Assembly (NCBI GenBank): GCA_963799415.1
Contig: CAWCXI010000005.1
Location: 203,890-267,889 of the forward strand
Length of the DNA stretch: 64,000 nt
Reading direction: 5' to 3'
Source: JAMXLO01 sp963799415
GTDB lineage: Bacteria; Pseudomonadota; Alphaproteobacteria; Acetobacterales; Acetobacteraceae
The translations under genes were made by a program, and so were the position numbers. Positions 1-9,390 of this stretch are shown here, one piece after another (position 1 is the stretch's first letter; every line of letters begins with the position of its first letter). Below the pieces are notes generated by a model. That model had not been told where the DNA came from. It did not search any database and was given only the letters and a program-made list of their open reading frames with translations.

Positions 1-240
1 TACACGCCGCCCGATGGCAAGACCGATCCAGACTTCATGAAGGCGTTCGAGGAAGTCGCCAACGGCGCGACACTGGAAGCACGGCAGGTGGCCTTCGCTC
101 GGGCACAAAAGATAGCCCTCGATGACGTGATGGTCATCCCGATGGGCGTGATGCCGAAGGTGCAGGCGGTGCGCGCCAACGTCCAGCACTACGTGCCTTT
201 CTACAATCCGCGCATGTACAACGTCTGGGTGAAGAACTGA
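1..240 (+). CDS. ABC transporter substrate-binding protein, C-terminal fragment
   Basis: The reading frame is open from the first base of the window and ends at a TGA at 238-240, so only the last 79 residues are present. The tail, with a Lys/Asp-rich helix, an 'IPMGVMPKVQAVRANVQHY' segment and a final 'PFYNPRMYNVWVKN', resembles the C-terminus of family 5 (peptide/nickel type) periplasmic binding proteins. These deliver oligopeptides or similar solutes to an inner-membrane ABC permease. The stop overlaps the ATG of the next gene (TGATG), so the two are probably translated from one message. The solute cannot be named from this fragment. Confidence 0.7.
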   Translation, partial: YTPPDGKTDPDFMKAFEEVANGATLEARQVAFARAQKIALDDVMVIPMGVMPKVQAVRANVQHYVPFYNPRMYNVWVKN

Positions 241-1343
241 TGGCACGCATCGTTGTGATTGGCGCCGGCGTGATGGGCGCCTCCGTCGCCTATCGGATGG
301 CGCTGGCCGGCGCGTCGGTCACCGTGCTGGAAGCGGGGCGCATCGGCGGCGGCACCTCGAGTTGCAGCTTCGCCTGGACAAATTCCAGCGCGAAGACACC
401 GCGTGCCTATCACGAGCTGAACGTCGCGGGCATGAAGGCCCACGCCGCATTGGCCGACGAGTTCGGTGCCACACCCTGGTGGCATGGCGGTGGCAACGTC
501 GAATGGACAGCGCCCGAGGAACGCGCGGCGCAGCAAGCGAAGGTGGAGCGTCTGCAATTCTGGGGCTATGCAGCCGAATGGATCACGTCCGCCCAACTGC
601 TCGAACTCGAGCCCGGTATCGATCCAGCAGAGATCGGCGATGCGCCGATCGCCTACTTCCCCGAGGAGGGCTGGCTGGACCCGGTGGTGTATGTGGCGGC
701 GATGCTCGGAGCAGCGCGATCACGTGGCGCGTCGGTGATCTGCGGCGTCCGCGTTTCCAAATCGGTCGTGCACGGTGGCCGGGTCACGGGGGTGAAGACG
801 GCGGACGGCAGGCTGTTCGAAGCCGACATGGTGGTGAACTGTGCGGGCAGATGGGCGAACGACCCGGTGTCGGATGCCGGTCTGCATTTGCCTCTTGCGC
901 CGACCGTCGGGTTCCTCGTGTTCACTCCGCCGGTTGCCGCCCGCGTCGGGCGGGTCGTGCACTCGCCGACGATCCAGGCAAGGCCGGATGGTGCCGGACG
1001 CCTCGTGCTGCACTGGAATGAGACGGACGCGACGCTCGCGTTTGATCCGCGTCCGAGCCCCGCGATGCCAGAGGCGCTCGACCTTGTGCAGCGCGCGTGC
1101 AGGCTGCTGCCGTGGATCGGAGACGTGCAGCCGGAGGCGGCGCGCATGGCAATCCGTCCGATCCCGGCGAACTCGTATTCCGCCGTCGGTCCGGTCCCGC
1201 GGGTGGATGGCTACTATCTCGCCATCACGCACAGCGGGGTCACAATGTCGCCGTTCCTCGGCGCGGCGGTGGCGGATGAGATCATCCATGGCCGTCAATG
1301 TGCGGCGCTGGCGGATTTCCGTCCGGCGCGCTTCTTCAATTGA
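240..1343 (+). CDS. FAD-dependent oxidoreductase, DAO (glycine/D-amino acid oxidase) family
   Basis: The 367-residue protein begins with a Rossmann dinucleotide-binding strand-turn-helix (GAGVMG at residues 8-13, acidic residue closing the second strand in 'VTVLEAG'). It has the length and layout of the DAO family, whose members use FAD to oxidise amino acids such as D-amino acids, sarcosine or opine-like substrates. The C-terminal 'HSGVTMSPFLGAAVADEI' is the usual second FAD-contacting segment. The start ATG overlaps the stop of the upstream substrate-binding protein, so the enzyme probably acts on a solute imported by that transporter. The exact substrate is not deducible. Confidence 0.8.
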   Translation: MARIVVIGAGVMGASVAYRMALAGASVTVLEAGRIGGGTSSCSFAWTNSSAKTPRAYHELNVAGMKAHAALADEFGATPWWHGGGNVEWTAPEERAAQQAKVERLQFWGYAAEWITSAQLLELEPGIDPAEIGDAPIAYFPEEGWLDPVVYVAAMLGAARSRGASVICGVRVSKSVVHGGRVTGVKTADGRLFEADMVVNCAGRWANDPVSDAGLHLPLAPTVGFLVFTPPVAARVGRVVHSPTIQARPDGAGRLVLHWNETDATLAFDPRPSPAMPEALDLVQRACRLLPWIGDVQPEAARMAIRPIPANSYSAVGPVPRVDGYYLAITHSGVTMSPFLGAAVADEIIHGRQCAALADFRPARFFN

Positions 1344-1492
1344 GGCAGACAGCTAAGCTCAACTCACATTGCAGGAAAATAACGTCGTGGTAATCGTCCT
1401 GCCGTCATATAAATGCCACACGTGGAGCGGCAGGACAGGCTTCCTGGGCCACCGTAGACAGAGCAGCGAAGCGATCTTCTGACCGAGCATCT

Positions 1493-3079
1493 ATGAGCCA
1501 CTCCGAGGCCCGGGCGATCCGCTCGGCACCATCCATTGTCCGCGCCGCGATCACCGCAACCAGCGTCCTGCTGTTGCTGGCCGTTCTCAGCATCGTCTTG
1601 TTCACCATGCTGCGCTCGCCTCTGAAGGACGACGTCGCCTGGCTGCTGTATGTCGCACGTCGCTGGATGTCGGGGGGCGAGCTTTATGTCGACGTGGTTG
1701 AGATCAATCCGCCGCTGATCATCTGGATCTCCGCCATCCCGATCTGGATTGCCGGCGTTCTGAGTATCAACGCGCAATTCACCGCCATTCCGTTTTTCGT
1801 CGCTGCCGTCCTGGCCTGCGCATGGTGGACAGCCTCGCTGCTGCAAGGCAGTGGCAAATTGTTCGAGGACCGGCTGCCGGTGTTCGCCGCCATCGGAACC
1901 GTGCTGCTGGTGGTGCCCGCCGGCGACCTCGGCCAGCGCGAGCATCTTCTGGTCGCCGCCACTCTTCCCTATCTCGCTCTGTTCGCCCGCTCGCTCGACG
2001 GTGAGCGGCCCATCCTCCGTGACGCTCTGATCGCCGGGGTGCTCGCGGGCCTCGGCTGCGCGCTCAAGCCCCGCTATGCCGGCGTATTCGTTGTGCTCGA
2101 GGGTCTTGCGATATTGCGCGGCCAGAAGCCATTCAGCGCCAAGTCGATCGCCGCCGCAGTGACGATGCTGGGGTATGTCGGGCTCGTCGCGCTGTTCTGC
2201 CCGGCCTATCTGCGCCGTGCGGTGCCCCTTGCATTGGCGCTGTATGGGGCGACCGACGTGCCGCTGCGCCAGCTGGTGGCGGACAGCCTGCGTCTTATGT
2301 TCGGCCAGGTGGTGGCGATGGCACTGTGGTGGTACTGCCGTCATCGCAGGCCCGAGGGCAACCTGATGCTGACCCTCGTCGTGTTCGCCATCACCAGTAC
2401 GGCGATCTGCTTCATGGATGGCAAAGACTGGTTCTACCACCGTCTGCCGGCCACGATCGCCACGGTCCTGGCATTGCTATGCTGGGCGGCATCGGCGTTG
2501 ACGCACCGTCGCATGGACACCAGGCGCGCCCTTTTGCCGGTGCTGGCCGGCGCTGTCGCCTTCCTTGTGTTCCTGGTCGCGGCGTTTCAGCGCCTGGAAC
2601 CGCAGATCGCACTGGCAGTGGAACCGGAGCAGAATACGGTCGCCAAGCTGGAGCAGTTGATCCGCCAGCAGAAGGCCCGCACCTATATCGCGTTCTCCGA
2701 ATGGATCGCCCTGGGCTTTCCCGTGGTGAACAACACCGGCGTCGGCTGGGCCTCGCGCTTCGATTCGATGTGGGCACTGAACGGCGAGTTGTGGCGCGTC
2801 CACTTTGATGCCGCCGCAGCCAGGGAATGGCCGATCCGCCACTGGGTCGCCCACGACTTCATCGTCGGCTGCCCGGACATCGCGGTGGTCGATAAGCGCG
2901 AAGGCGTCGTCGACTATGTCGGTGTATTGAGTGCGTCCGACCCGGCGTTCGCACGCACCTGGTCGCGCTACCGGCAGATCGCCGCATTTGACGGACTGGT
3001 GGTGTACCGCCGCGCGGCGGCCGGGTGCATCGATCCGTGGGTGGCTGCGGAAACGCCACCGGCGATCGACACGCGCTGA
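1493..3079 (+). CDS. multi-pass membrane protein, GT-C glycosyltransferase-like
   Basis: This 528-residue protein has about nine to eleven hydrophobic segments starting at residues 18-40. The first periplasmic loop holds an acidic pair ('LKDDVAWLLY') and a later 'VVEINPPLIIW' motif. That loop arrangement is what GT39/ArnT/PMT-like GT-C enzymes use to bind a lipid-linked sugar donor. The C-terminal ~150 residues are soluble, presumably periplasmic. No neighbour names a glycan pathway, and the gene stands alone between the oxidoreductase and oxyR. The function is inferred only from membrane topology and the acidic motif. Confidence 0.55.
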   Translation: MSHSEARAIRSAPSIVRAAITATSVLLLLAVLSIVLFTMLRSPLKDDVAWLLYVARRWMSGGELYVDVVEINPPLIIWISAIPIWIAGVLSINAQFTAIPFFVAAVLACAWWTASLLQGSGKLFEDRLPVFAAIGTVLLVVPAGDLGQREHLLVAATLPYLALFARSLDGERPILRDALIAGVLAGLGCALKPRYAGVFVVLEGLAILRGQKPFSAKSIAAAVTMLGYVGLVALFCPAYLRRAVPLALALYGATDVPLRQLVADSLRLMFGQVVAMALWWYCRHRRPEGNLMLTLVVFAITSTAICFMDGKDWFYHRLPATIATVLALLCWAASALTHRRMDTRRALLPVLAGAVAFLVFLVAAFQRLEPQIALAVEPEQNTVAKLEQLIRQQKARTYIAFSEWIALGFPVVNNTGVGWASRFDSMWALNGELWRVHFDAAAAREWPIRHWVAHDFIVGCPDIAVVDKREGVVDYVGVLSASDPAFARTWSRYRQIAAFDGLVVYRRAAAGCIDPWVAAETPPAIDTR

Positions 3080-3229
3080 GTTCGAGCCTTGCCGTCAAGA
3101 TTGACGACGAAGCTCGCCCAGCCGCCAGCTCGCGCCTGACGTCCGCCAGGGGCGGAAATCGTCCGATATGGCGGTCGCCAAAATTCTGTGCCAATGAATT
3201 GAAATCGACGACTTTGATCGAGCAAGACG

Positions 3230-4177
3230 ATGACGATCCTGCCCAGCCCGCAACAGCTCCGTTACCTGACCGCGCTCGCAGAATGTCGCCATTTCGGCCG
3301 TGCGGCACTGGCCTGTTCGGTCACCCAGTCCACCCTCTCGGCCGGCATTCTGACGCTGGAGCGCCAGCTCGACGCGGCGATCCTTGATCGCGGCGCCGGC
3401 AAGCATGTGGTGTTCACCCCGCTGGGGTGCGATCTGGTCGCACGCGCCGGCGCCGCGCTGGCCGCGCTGGAGGCGGTCGTGGAGGCAGCGGAAGCGGCGC
3501 GTGCGCCGATGGGTGGCCCGCTTCGGCTTGGCGTGATCCCGACCATCGGACCTTTCCTGCTGCCACGCCTGATGCCGATGCTGCGCCACGCCTTCCCACA
3601 GCTTCGGCTGTATCTTCGCGAAGATACCACTGCACATCTTGTCGAGCGGCTCGAGGCGACCCGGCTGGACGTGCTGCTGTTGGCGCTCCCATGCGACTGC
3701 GGCGGCGCCGATGCGGCACCGGTGGCCCGCGACGAGTTTCTGGTCGCACTGCCGCCCGGTCACAGGCTGGCGGCCCAGGACAAAGTGCCGGTGGCGGCCC
3801 TCGCAGGCGAACGGCTGCTGCTGCTGGAGGACGGCCACTGCCTGCGCGATCAGGCCCTTGCGGTGTGCGGTTTGCTGGCTGGTGACCGCGACGGTCAGGA
3901 TGGCTTCGCCGCCACCAGTCTGCATACGCTGGTGCAGATGGTGGCCGGCGGACTGGGCGTCACCTTGCTGCCCAGGATTGCCATCGCGGCCGGCGTGACG
4001 GAGGGAACCGCGATTGAGTTGCGTCCTCTGGCCGGTGCCGGTGCCTGGCGCACCCTGGGGCTCGCCTGGCGTCCCAATGCGCCGCGGGCATCGGAGTATC
4101 GGGCGCTGGTTCCTCTGCTGACGGACACCTGTCGCGATGCCCTGACTTCACCCGGGCCGGCAGTGGGCGCAAAATGA
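3230..4177 (+). CDS. oxyR: hydrogen peroxide-sensing LysR-type regulator OxyR
   Basis: The 315-residue protein has an N-terminal winged HTH (residues about 6-65) and a LysR-type effector domain. The diagnostic feature is the segment 'LLLLEDGHCLRDQALAVC'. Its two cysteines, Cys204 and Cys213, sit nine residues apart, exactly like Cys199/Cys208 of E. coli OxyR, which form the peroxide-driven disulfide. It should therefore activate catalase/peroxidase genes on oxidation, although no such target lies beside it here. The cupin gene follows 4 bases after the stop and is probably cotranscribed. Confidence 0.88.
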   Translation: MTILPSPQQLRYLTALAECRHFGRAALACSVTQSTLSAGILTLERQLDAAILDRGAGKHVVFTPLGCDLVARAGAALAALEAVVEAAEAARAPMGGPLRLGVIPTIGPFLLPRLMPMLRHAFPQLRLYLREDTTAHLVERLEATRLDVLLLALPCDCGGADAAPVARDEFLVALPPGHRLAAQDKVPVAALAGERLLLLEDGHCLRDQALAVCGLLAGDRDGQDGFAATSLHTLVQMVAGGLGVTLLPRIAIAAGVTEGTAIELRPLAGAGAWRTLGLAWRPNAPRASEYRALVPLLTDTCRDALTSPGPAVGAK

Positions 4178-4181
4178 GCAG

Positions 4182-4517
4182 ATGAGCCAAAGTCCCTATC
4201 TGTTTCCCGCCGCGACCCACCCATTGCAGGCGGTCACCGAACAGCTGAAGGTGCGCGAGGCGGTTTCCGGCTTTGGCATCGCGCTGCGGTATCAGGAGCG
4301 GGCGCCGGATCCGCCGGGTGCGGCCGAGCCTGCGTGGTGCGAAACCGGCCATTCCATCTTCATCCTGGCCGGCCGCATTCGCTACACCTTCGATGACCAC
4401 ATCGTCGAGGCTGGGCCGGGCGATATGCTCCACATCCCCGCGGGCAGGGCGCATCGGCACAAGCCCAGCGTGATGGGCAATGAGGTGGTGCGCTACGTGC
4501 TGACCGAATTCGATTAA
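4182..4517 (+). CDS. cupin-domain protein
   Basis: This 111-residue single-domain protein carries a cupin fold signature. There is an acidic/His strand ('CETGHSIFILAGRIRYTFDD') and a second motif 'GPGDMLHIPAGRAHRHKP' with the paired histidines expected for metal binding. Its gene starts 4 bases after the oxyR stop, so it is probably cotranscribed with the regulator. Small cupins of this type act as metal-dependent isomerases or ligand sensors. No substrate can be assigned. Confidence 0.7.
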   Translation: MSQSPYLFPAATHPLQAVTEQLKVREAVSGFGIALRYQERAPDPPGAAEPAWCETGHSIFILAGRIRYTFDDHIVEAGPGDMLHIPAGRAHRHKPSVMGNEVVRYVLTEFD

Positions 4518-4574
4518 GGCCTCAACCGTTCCTCAATCGTCTGGTGACATGCTTCTGTGCGGAGGTGTGGCACC

Positions 4575-5456
4575 ATGCTGCTCGACAGCGTGTGGACCCT
4601 GCTGGGGTGGCGTTCGCCTCCGGCCGATATTCCCGCCGAACCGGCGCCCTCGCTGGTCCCCGACGCCGCGCTGGCGGAAGACGACGATCCGGTCTGGCCG
4701 AGCGCGCGGATCAGTGTGGCGGAGGCGTTATGGGGCGAGGGCTTCCTGTTTCCAGGTGGCGGCGGCGAGGCGCTGCGCCTCGCCAAGCCGCTTGGTCTGA
4801 CGGCGGCTTCCAGCCTGCTGCTTGTCGGTGCCGGCACCGGTGGTCCGCCCCGCCGCATCGCGGCGGAATTCGGCGTCTGGGTGACCGGCTATGAGGCCAA
4901 CCCTCGCCTTACGGCACTCGCCAACGAACGCAGCCAACGGGCCGGGCAGGGCCGCCGTGCACAGGTGGAGCGCTGGGATCCGCTGGCGCCAAAGTTTCCG
5001 CGCCGCTACTTCCATCACGGGATTGCGATCGAGGCGTTGCGCGGTGCGAAGCCCGAACCGTTCCTGAACGCTGCGGCCCTGGCGCTCAAGCCGGAAGGCC
5101 AGTTCGTGCTGCTGGAGATGGTGGCGGACCGGCCGCTCGATCCGATCGATCCGATGGTCGCAAGCTGGGCGCGGCTGGAACACCGTCCCGCGGCGGTACC
5201 CAGCGAACTGGAAATCACCAACATCCTGGCGCGTCTCCGGTTCGATGTGCGGATTGTCGAGGACGTGTCGCGCAGACACATGGAGAGCGCGATCCACGGC
5301 TGGCGCATCGCGGTAAAGGCCTTGGCTGGCGCCCACCCGTCCTTGGGCCAGATCGCCGTGGTGGTGCGCGAAGCCGAGCCCTGGCTGGCGCGATTCCGCC
5401 TGATGCGTATGGGCCGGTTGCGGCTGGTGCGCTGGCACGCCATCGGCGTTGGGTGA
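4575..5456 (+). CDS. SAM-dependent methyltransferase-like protein
   Basis: The ATG at 4575 is chosen because a GGAGGTG ribosome-binding site lies 8 bases upstream. An in-frame GTG at 4557 lies before that site. The 293-residue protein has a class I methyltransferase core: a glycine-rich motif I in 'LLVGAGTGGPPRRIA', an acidic strand end in 'VTGYEANPRLTALAN', and a post-core 'LALKPEGQFVLLEMV' strand. The first ~60 residues are Pro/Ala-rich and unlike the core. The methyl acceptor is unknown. The gene stands alone between the cupin and rpmJ. Confidence 0.6.
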   Translation: MLLDSVWTLLGWRSPPADIPAEPAPSLVPDAALAEDDDPVWPSARISVAEALWGEGFLFPGGGGEALRLAKPLGLTAASSLLLVGAGTGGPPRRIAAEFGVWVTGYEANPRLTALANERSQRAGQGRRAQVERWDPLAPKFPRRYFHHGIAIEALRGAKPEPFLNAAALALKPEGQFVLLEMVADRPLDPIDPMVASWARLEHRPAAVPSELEITNILARLRFDVRIVEDVSRRHMESAIHGWRIAVKALAGAHPSLGQIAVVVREAEPWLARFRLMRMGRLRLVRWHAIGVG

Positions 5457-5511
5457 CGGCCAGCGATTTTGCCGGGCGATGCCGCTGACCCAGGTTCAGG
5501 GCGGATCCAGG

Positions 5512-5540
5512 TTGACACGCCCGCTCGCCGCCCTTATCCA
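5512..5540 (+). promoter_or_regulatory. sigma-70-type promoter of rpmJ
   Basis: A perfect -35 hexamer TTGACA (5512-5517) is followed, after a 17-base spacer, by TATCCA (5535-5540), which keeps the TAT start of a -10 box. It lies 24 bases upstream of the rpmJ ATG, in the gap after the methyltransferase. No expression evidence is available. Confidence 0.5.
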
Positions 5541-5564
5541 GCGCCGCTCTTACGAGGCGCCGAG

Positions 5565-5690
5565 ATGAAAATTCGCAACAGCCTGAAGGCCGCGAAGGTC
5601 CGCGACAAGAATTGCCGCGTGGTGCGTCGGCGTGGGCGCGTCTACGTGATCAACAAGAAGAACCCGCGGATGAAGGCGCGCCAGGGGTGA
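5565..5690 (+). CDS. rpmJ: 50S ribosomal protein L36
   Basis: The 41-residue, highly basic protein starts MKIRNSLKAAK and ends in KNPRMKARQG, the typical alphaproteobacterial L36 of about 41 residues. It has a single cysteine ('KNCRVVRRRGRVYVINKKN') and lacks the CxxC...C..H zinc ribbon, so it belongs to the zinc-independent form. It binds 23S rRNA in the large subunit. As in many alphaproteobacteria it is a stand-alone gene, here with its own TTGACA promoter. Confidence 0.93.
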   Translation: MKIRNSLKAAKVRDKNCRVVRRRGRVYVINKKNPRMKARQG

Positions 5691-5733
5691 CCATGGCGGC
5701 ATTCTGCCGCGTACCCGTCAAGGGCTTCACCGC

Positions 5734-6702
5734 ATGATCCCGCCCAGGCAAGAGATCGTCATCTGCTTCGCGCACGCCGCCTACCAGATGAAGGCCTGCT
5801 TCGACGCGCTGAACACCGGCATCGCCAACTTCGAACTGCGCGAACCAGACGCCTTGGAGGAACGGGCGCACGAGGCCGATGTGATCGTCGCGTCGGGCAT
5901 GTGGCACAACGGGCTGATCCCGCTGGCTACGAGGCTGCGCTTTATCCAGTCGATCGGCTCCGGCACTGATCAGTTCGACAAGGCAGCCCTGGCGGCACGC
6001 GGCGTTCGGCTGGCGAGCGCGGCGGGCGTCAACGCGCGCGCGGTGTCTGAGCACGCGATGTCGCTGATCCTGTCTTTGGCACGCCGGCTGCCGGAGGCGC
6101 GCGACAACCAGGCGCGGCGCGTCTGGCGCGGCATGATCGGCGACCTGACGCAGCGCGAGGACGAACTGACCGGCAAGACGGTGCTCATCATCGGCCTCGG
6201 CCGCATCGGCGGCCGACTGGCGCAGCTGGCCAAGGCGTTCGAGATGAATGTCGTCGGCTTCCGTAGCGATCCGGCCGCGGGTCGAGGCGCGGCCGATTCC
6301 GTGCATACGTTGGCACAGCTGTCGAGGTTCCTGCTCGCGGCGGACTTTGTTGTGCTCACATGTCCGCTGGTGCCGGAGACGCGCGGCGTGATCGATGCGA
6401 AGGCGCTTGGGCTGATGCAGCGCTCGGCGTTTCTGGTCAATGTCGGGCGCGGGCCCTGCGTCGTGGAGAGCGCGCTGATCGAGGCATTGAATGCAGGGCG
6501 CATCGCCGGCGCCGCGCTGGACTGCACGGATCCCGAGCCGCCCGAGCAGGATTCGCCGCTCTGGGCGATGCCAAACGTGCTCATTACGCCGCATACCGGT
6601 GGCGAGACGCGCAAGTATGAGGCGAACGTCATCGCCATCCTGATGGAGAACCTCGAGCGCATGTGGCGCGGCGAAGCGTCGCTGCGCAATCAGGTGGTTT
6701 GA
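5734..6702 (+). CDS. NAD(P)-dependent D-2-hydroxyacid dehydrogenase (glyoxylate/hydroxypyruvate reductase-like)
   Basis: This is a full-length 322-residue member of the D-2-hydroxyacid dehydrogenase family. The cofactor loop is 'LIIGLGRIGGRLA'. The catalytic triad is present as Arg in 'NVGRGPCV', Glu in 'CTDPEPPE' and His in 'ITPHTGGET'. It reduces 2-oxoacids such as glyoxylate or hydroxypyruvate. It directly precedes glcDEF on the same strand, which suggests it handles glyoxylate made by glycolate oxidase. The specific substrate is an inference from this context. Confidence 0.82.
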   Translation: MIPPRQEIVICFAHAAYQMKACFDALNTGIANFELREPDALEERAHEADVIVASGMWHNGLIPLATRLRFIQSIGSGTDQFDKAALAARGVRLASAAGVNARAVSEHAMSLILSLARRLPEARDNQARRVWRGMIGDLTQREDELTGKTVLIIGLGRIGGRLAQLAKAFEMNVVGFRSDPAAGRGAADSVHTLAQLSRFLLAADFVVLTCPLVPETRGVIDAKALGLMQRSAFLVNVGRGPCVVESALIEALNAGRIAGAALDCTDPEPPEQDSPLWAMPNVLITPHTGGETRKYEANVIAILMENLERMWRGEASLRNQVV

Positions 6703-6758
6703 CGGGCGGACCGTCCGACCGCTTGCCTTGCCCGGAATGGGGGACCATTTTCGCCTCC

Positions 6759-8207
6759 ATGATCAGACAGCCCAAGCCGAAGGCGGACGTCCTGGCGCGC
6801 CGCGCCGCCATTGTGGCCGGGCTGCGCGCTCTGCTCCCCGTGGAGGCGGTGATCGCCGAGCCGCTGCGCCTGAAGCCGTATGAGACCGACGGTTTGCCCG
6901 CCTACCGCCAGTTGCCGCTCGCGGTCGTCCTGCCTGACACGACCGAACAGGTCGCCGCCGTGATGCACTTCTGTCATCAGCAGGGCGTCCGCGTCGTGCC
7001 GCGCGGCGCCGGCACATCGCTGTCCGGCGGAGCCTTGCCGATGGTGGATGCCGTGGTCGTCGGGCTGATGCGTATGAACCGCATCCTCGACATCGACTAT
7101 GCCGATCGCTGCGCCACGGTGCAGGCCGGCGTCACCAATATCGGTATCACCGACGCGGTGCAGGGCAGGGGGTTCTTCTACGCGCCCGATCCGTCCAGCC
7201 AGCTCGCCTGCATGATCGGCGGCAACGTCAACATGAACTCGGGCGGCGCGCACTGCCTGAAATACGGAGTCACCGCCAACAACCTCTTGGGATTGAAGAT
7301 CGTCACGGTGGACGGCGAGATCCTTTCGATCGGCGGCGAGCATCTCGACGCCGCAGGCTACGACTGGTTGGGCCTGCTCACCGGAAGCGAGGGCCAGTTG
7401 GCTGTCGTCACCGAGGTCACAGTGCGAATCCTGCGGTCGCCTGAGGGTGCGCGCGCGATGCTCGCTGCGTTTCGCTCGAACGAAGTTGCCGGTGCCTGCG
7501 TCGACTCGATCATCTCGTCGGGCATTATTCCCGTGGCACTCGAATTCATGGACCGCCCCGCGATCCATGCCTGCGAGCAGTTCGCCCATGCCGGCTATCC
7601 GCTGGATGCCGAGGCGATGCTGATCATCGAGGTGGAGGGCAGCCCCGCCGAACAGGACGATTTGCTGTCGCGCATCCGTGAGATCTGCCGGCGGCACGAT
7701 CCGATCAGCATGAAGGTATCGCAGTCGGCCGAAGAGTCGCTGGCGATCTGGAAGGGCCGCAAGGGAGCGTTCGGCGCGGTCGGGCGCATCAGCCCCGATT
7801 ATCTGTGCATGGACGGCGTGATCCCAACATCGCGCCTGCCTGACGTGCTGCGTCGTATCGGCGAGATGAGCGAAGATTATGCCCTGAAAGTCGCCAACAT
7901 CTTCCACGCGGGCGACGGCAATCTGCATCCGCTGATCATGTTTGACGCCAACGATCCAGCGAGCTTCCACAAGGCCGAGCAGTTCGGTGCCGACATCCTG
8001 AAGCTGTGCGTTGAAGTGGGCGGCTGTCTGACCGGCGAGCACGGTGTCGGCGTGGAGAAGCGCGAGCTGATGCCGGTGCAGTTCACCACGCAGGAACTGG
8101 ACCAGCAGCGCCGCATCAAGTCGGCGTTCGATCCCGGCTGGCTGCTCAACGCCAACAAGGTGTTCCCATTGGCAGAGACCGTTGAGCGATCCGCTCCTGC
8201 CAGTTGA
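6759..8207 (+). CDS. glcD: glycolate oxidase FAD subunit GlcD
   Basis: The start at ATG 6759 gives a 482-residue protein, close to the usual ~490. An upstream in-frame ATG at 6663 would lie inside the preceding gene. It has the PCMH FAD-binding core ('VVPRGAGTSLSGGALP', 'GGNVNMNSGGAHCLKYG') and the C-terminal cap with 'NIFHAGDGNLHPLIMF' and 'GEHGVGVEKRELM', typical of GlcD. With GlcE and GlcF it oxidises glycolate to glyoxylate at the membrane and passes electrons to quinone. Its end overlaps the glcE start by 26 bases. Confidence 0.92.
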   Translation: MIRQPKPKADVLARRAAIVAGLRALLPVEAVIAEPLRLKPYETDGLPAYRQLPLAVVLPDTTEQVAAVMHFCHQQGVRVVPRGAGTSLSGGALPMVDAVVVGLMRMNRILDIDYADRCATVQAGVTNIGITDAVQGRGFFYAPDPSSQLACMIGGNVNMNSGGAHCLKYGVTANNLLGLKIVTVDGEILSIGGEHLDAAGYDWLGLLTGSEGQLAVVTEVTVRILRSPEGARAMLAAFRSNEVAGACVDSIISSGIIPVALEFMDRPAIHACEQFAHAGYPLDAEAMLIIEVEGSPAEQDDLLSRIREICRRHDPISMKVSQSAEESLAIWKGRKGAFGAVGRISPDYLCMDGVIPTSRLPDVLRRIGEMSEDYALKVANIFHAGDGNLHPLIMFDANDPASFHKAEQFGADILKLCVEVGGCLTGEHGVGVEKRELMPVQFTTQELDQQRRIKSAFDPGWLLNANKVFPLAETVERSAPAS

Positions 8208-9390
8208 TGTGGGAGGGATAGCGGCCGCGGTCGGCGAGGCGGCGAAGGCGCGGGAGCCTCTTGCCATCGTTGGCAACGCCACCAAGGCCGGCATGCTGCG
8301 GCCGGTGCAGGCCGCGCGCTCACTCTCCACCCGCAACCTCACCGGCATCACGCTCTATTCGCCGAATGAGCTGATCATCTCCGCGCGCGCCGGAACCCTA
8401 CTCGCCGACATCGAAGCCACGCTCGCTGAGCATGGCCAGCACATCATCGCGGAGCCACCCGACCTCGCGGCGATCACCGGCGCGCGCGAACAACAGACAC
8501 TCGGCGGTGTCATTGCCACCAACCTCTCGGGTCCGCGCCGTGTCGCCTGGGGTGCGATGCGCGATCATGTACTCGGCATCCGGGCGGTTACCGGGCACGG
8601 CGAAGCAATTCACTCCGGCGGGCGCGTGCTGAAAAATGTCACCGGGCTGGACCTGTGCAAGCTGCTCACCGGTAGTCATGGCACGCTCGCTGTCATCACC
8701 GAAGTGACCCTGAAGGTGCTACCCGCGCCGGAGGCTGTCGGCACTATCGTGCTGCCCGGCCTGGATGCAACGGCGGGAGTGGCGGTGCTGTCCGCCGCGC
8801 TCGGTTCGCCGTACAGCGTATCGGCCGCCGCCTGGCTTCCGGCGGATGCGGCTGCCCGCATCCCCGCGCTCGCGGGATTCGGCCAGCCGGTTGCCTTGGC
8901 CCGCATCGAAGAGTTCGCTGCGTCAGTGGCGTATCGCACGGACAAACTGCGCGCCGACCTCCGGCACGATGGCACTGAGATTCTCGACGATGCGTCATCG
9001 CGTACCGTGTGGCGCGCTATGCGCGACCTGACGCCGTTGATGGCCGAACCCGCCGATGCGGTCTGGCGCATTTCCGTTCGCCCATCATCGGGACCCGCCG
9101 TGCTGCGAGCACTGGCGGACGCGTTTGGTGGACGCGGTTATCTCGACTGGGGAGGTGGCTTGGTGTGGATCGCTGGACCAGCGACCACGGCGGTGCACGA
9201 GGCGGTGGAAGCGGCCGCAAGAGCTGCCTGCGGCACGTGGATGCTGCTACGCGCGCCGGAGTCATTGCGTGCGGCGGTAGACGTCATTCCACCAGAACCG
9301 GAGCCACTCGCGCGCATCACACGGCGCGTGAAGGTGGCGCTCGATCCGAATGGCATTCTGAATCCTGGTCGCATGTACGCTGGCCTGTAG
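8182..9390 (+). CDS. glcE: glycolate oxidase FAD-binding subunit GlcE
   Basis: The protein (402 residues from a TTG at 8182) has one PCMH-type FAD domain. Its motifs are 'TLGGVIATNLSGPRRVAWG', 'DHVLGIRAVTGHGE' and 'NVTGLDLCKLLTGSHGTLA', as in GlcE. It is longer than E. coli GlcE (~350), mainly in the C-terminal half. The TTG start lies inside the end of glcD. A GTG at 8208 could also serve. GlcE is an obligatory subunit of the GlcDEF complex. Confidence 0.88.
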   Translation: MSDPLLPVDVGGIAAAVGEAAKAREPLAIVGNATKAGMLRPVQAARSLSTRNLTGITLYSPNELIISARAGTLLADIEATLAEHGQHIIAEPPDLAAITGAREQQTLGGVIATNLSGPRRVAWGAMRDHVLGIRAVTGHGEAIHSGGRVLKNVTGLDLCKLLTGSHGTLAVITEVTLKVLPAPEAVGTIVLPGLDATAGVAVLSAALGSPYSVSAAAWLPADAAARIPALAGFGQPVALARIEEFAASVAYRTDKLRADLRHDGTEILDDASSRTVWRAMRDLTPLMAEPADAVWRISVRPSSGPAVLRALADAFGGRGYLDWGGGLVWIAGPATTAVHEAVEAAARAACGTWMLLRAPESLRAAVDVIPPEPEPLARITRRVKVALDPNGILNPGRMYAGL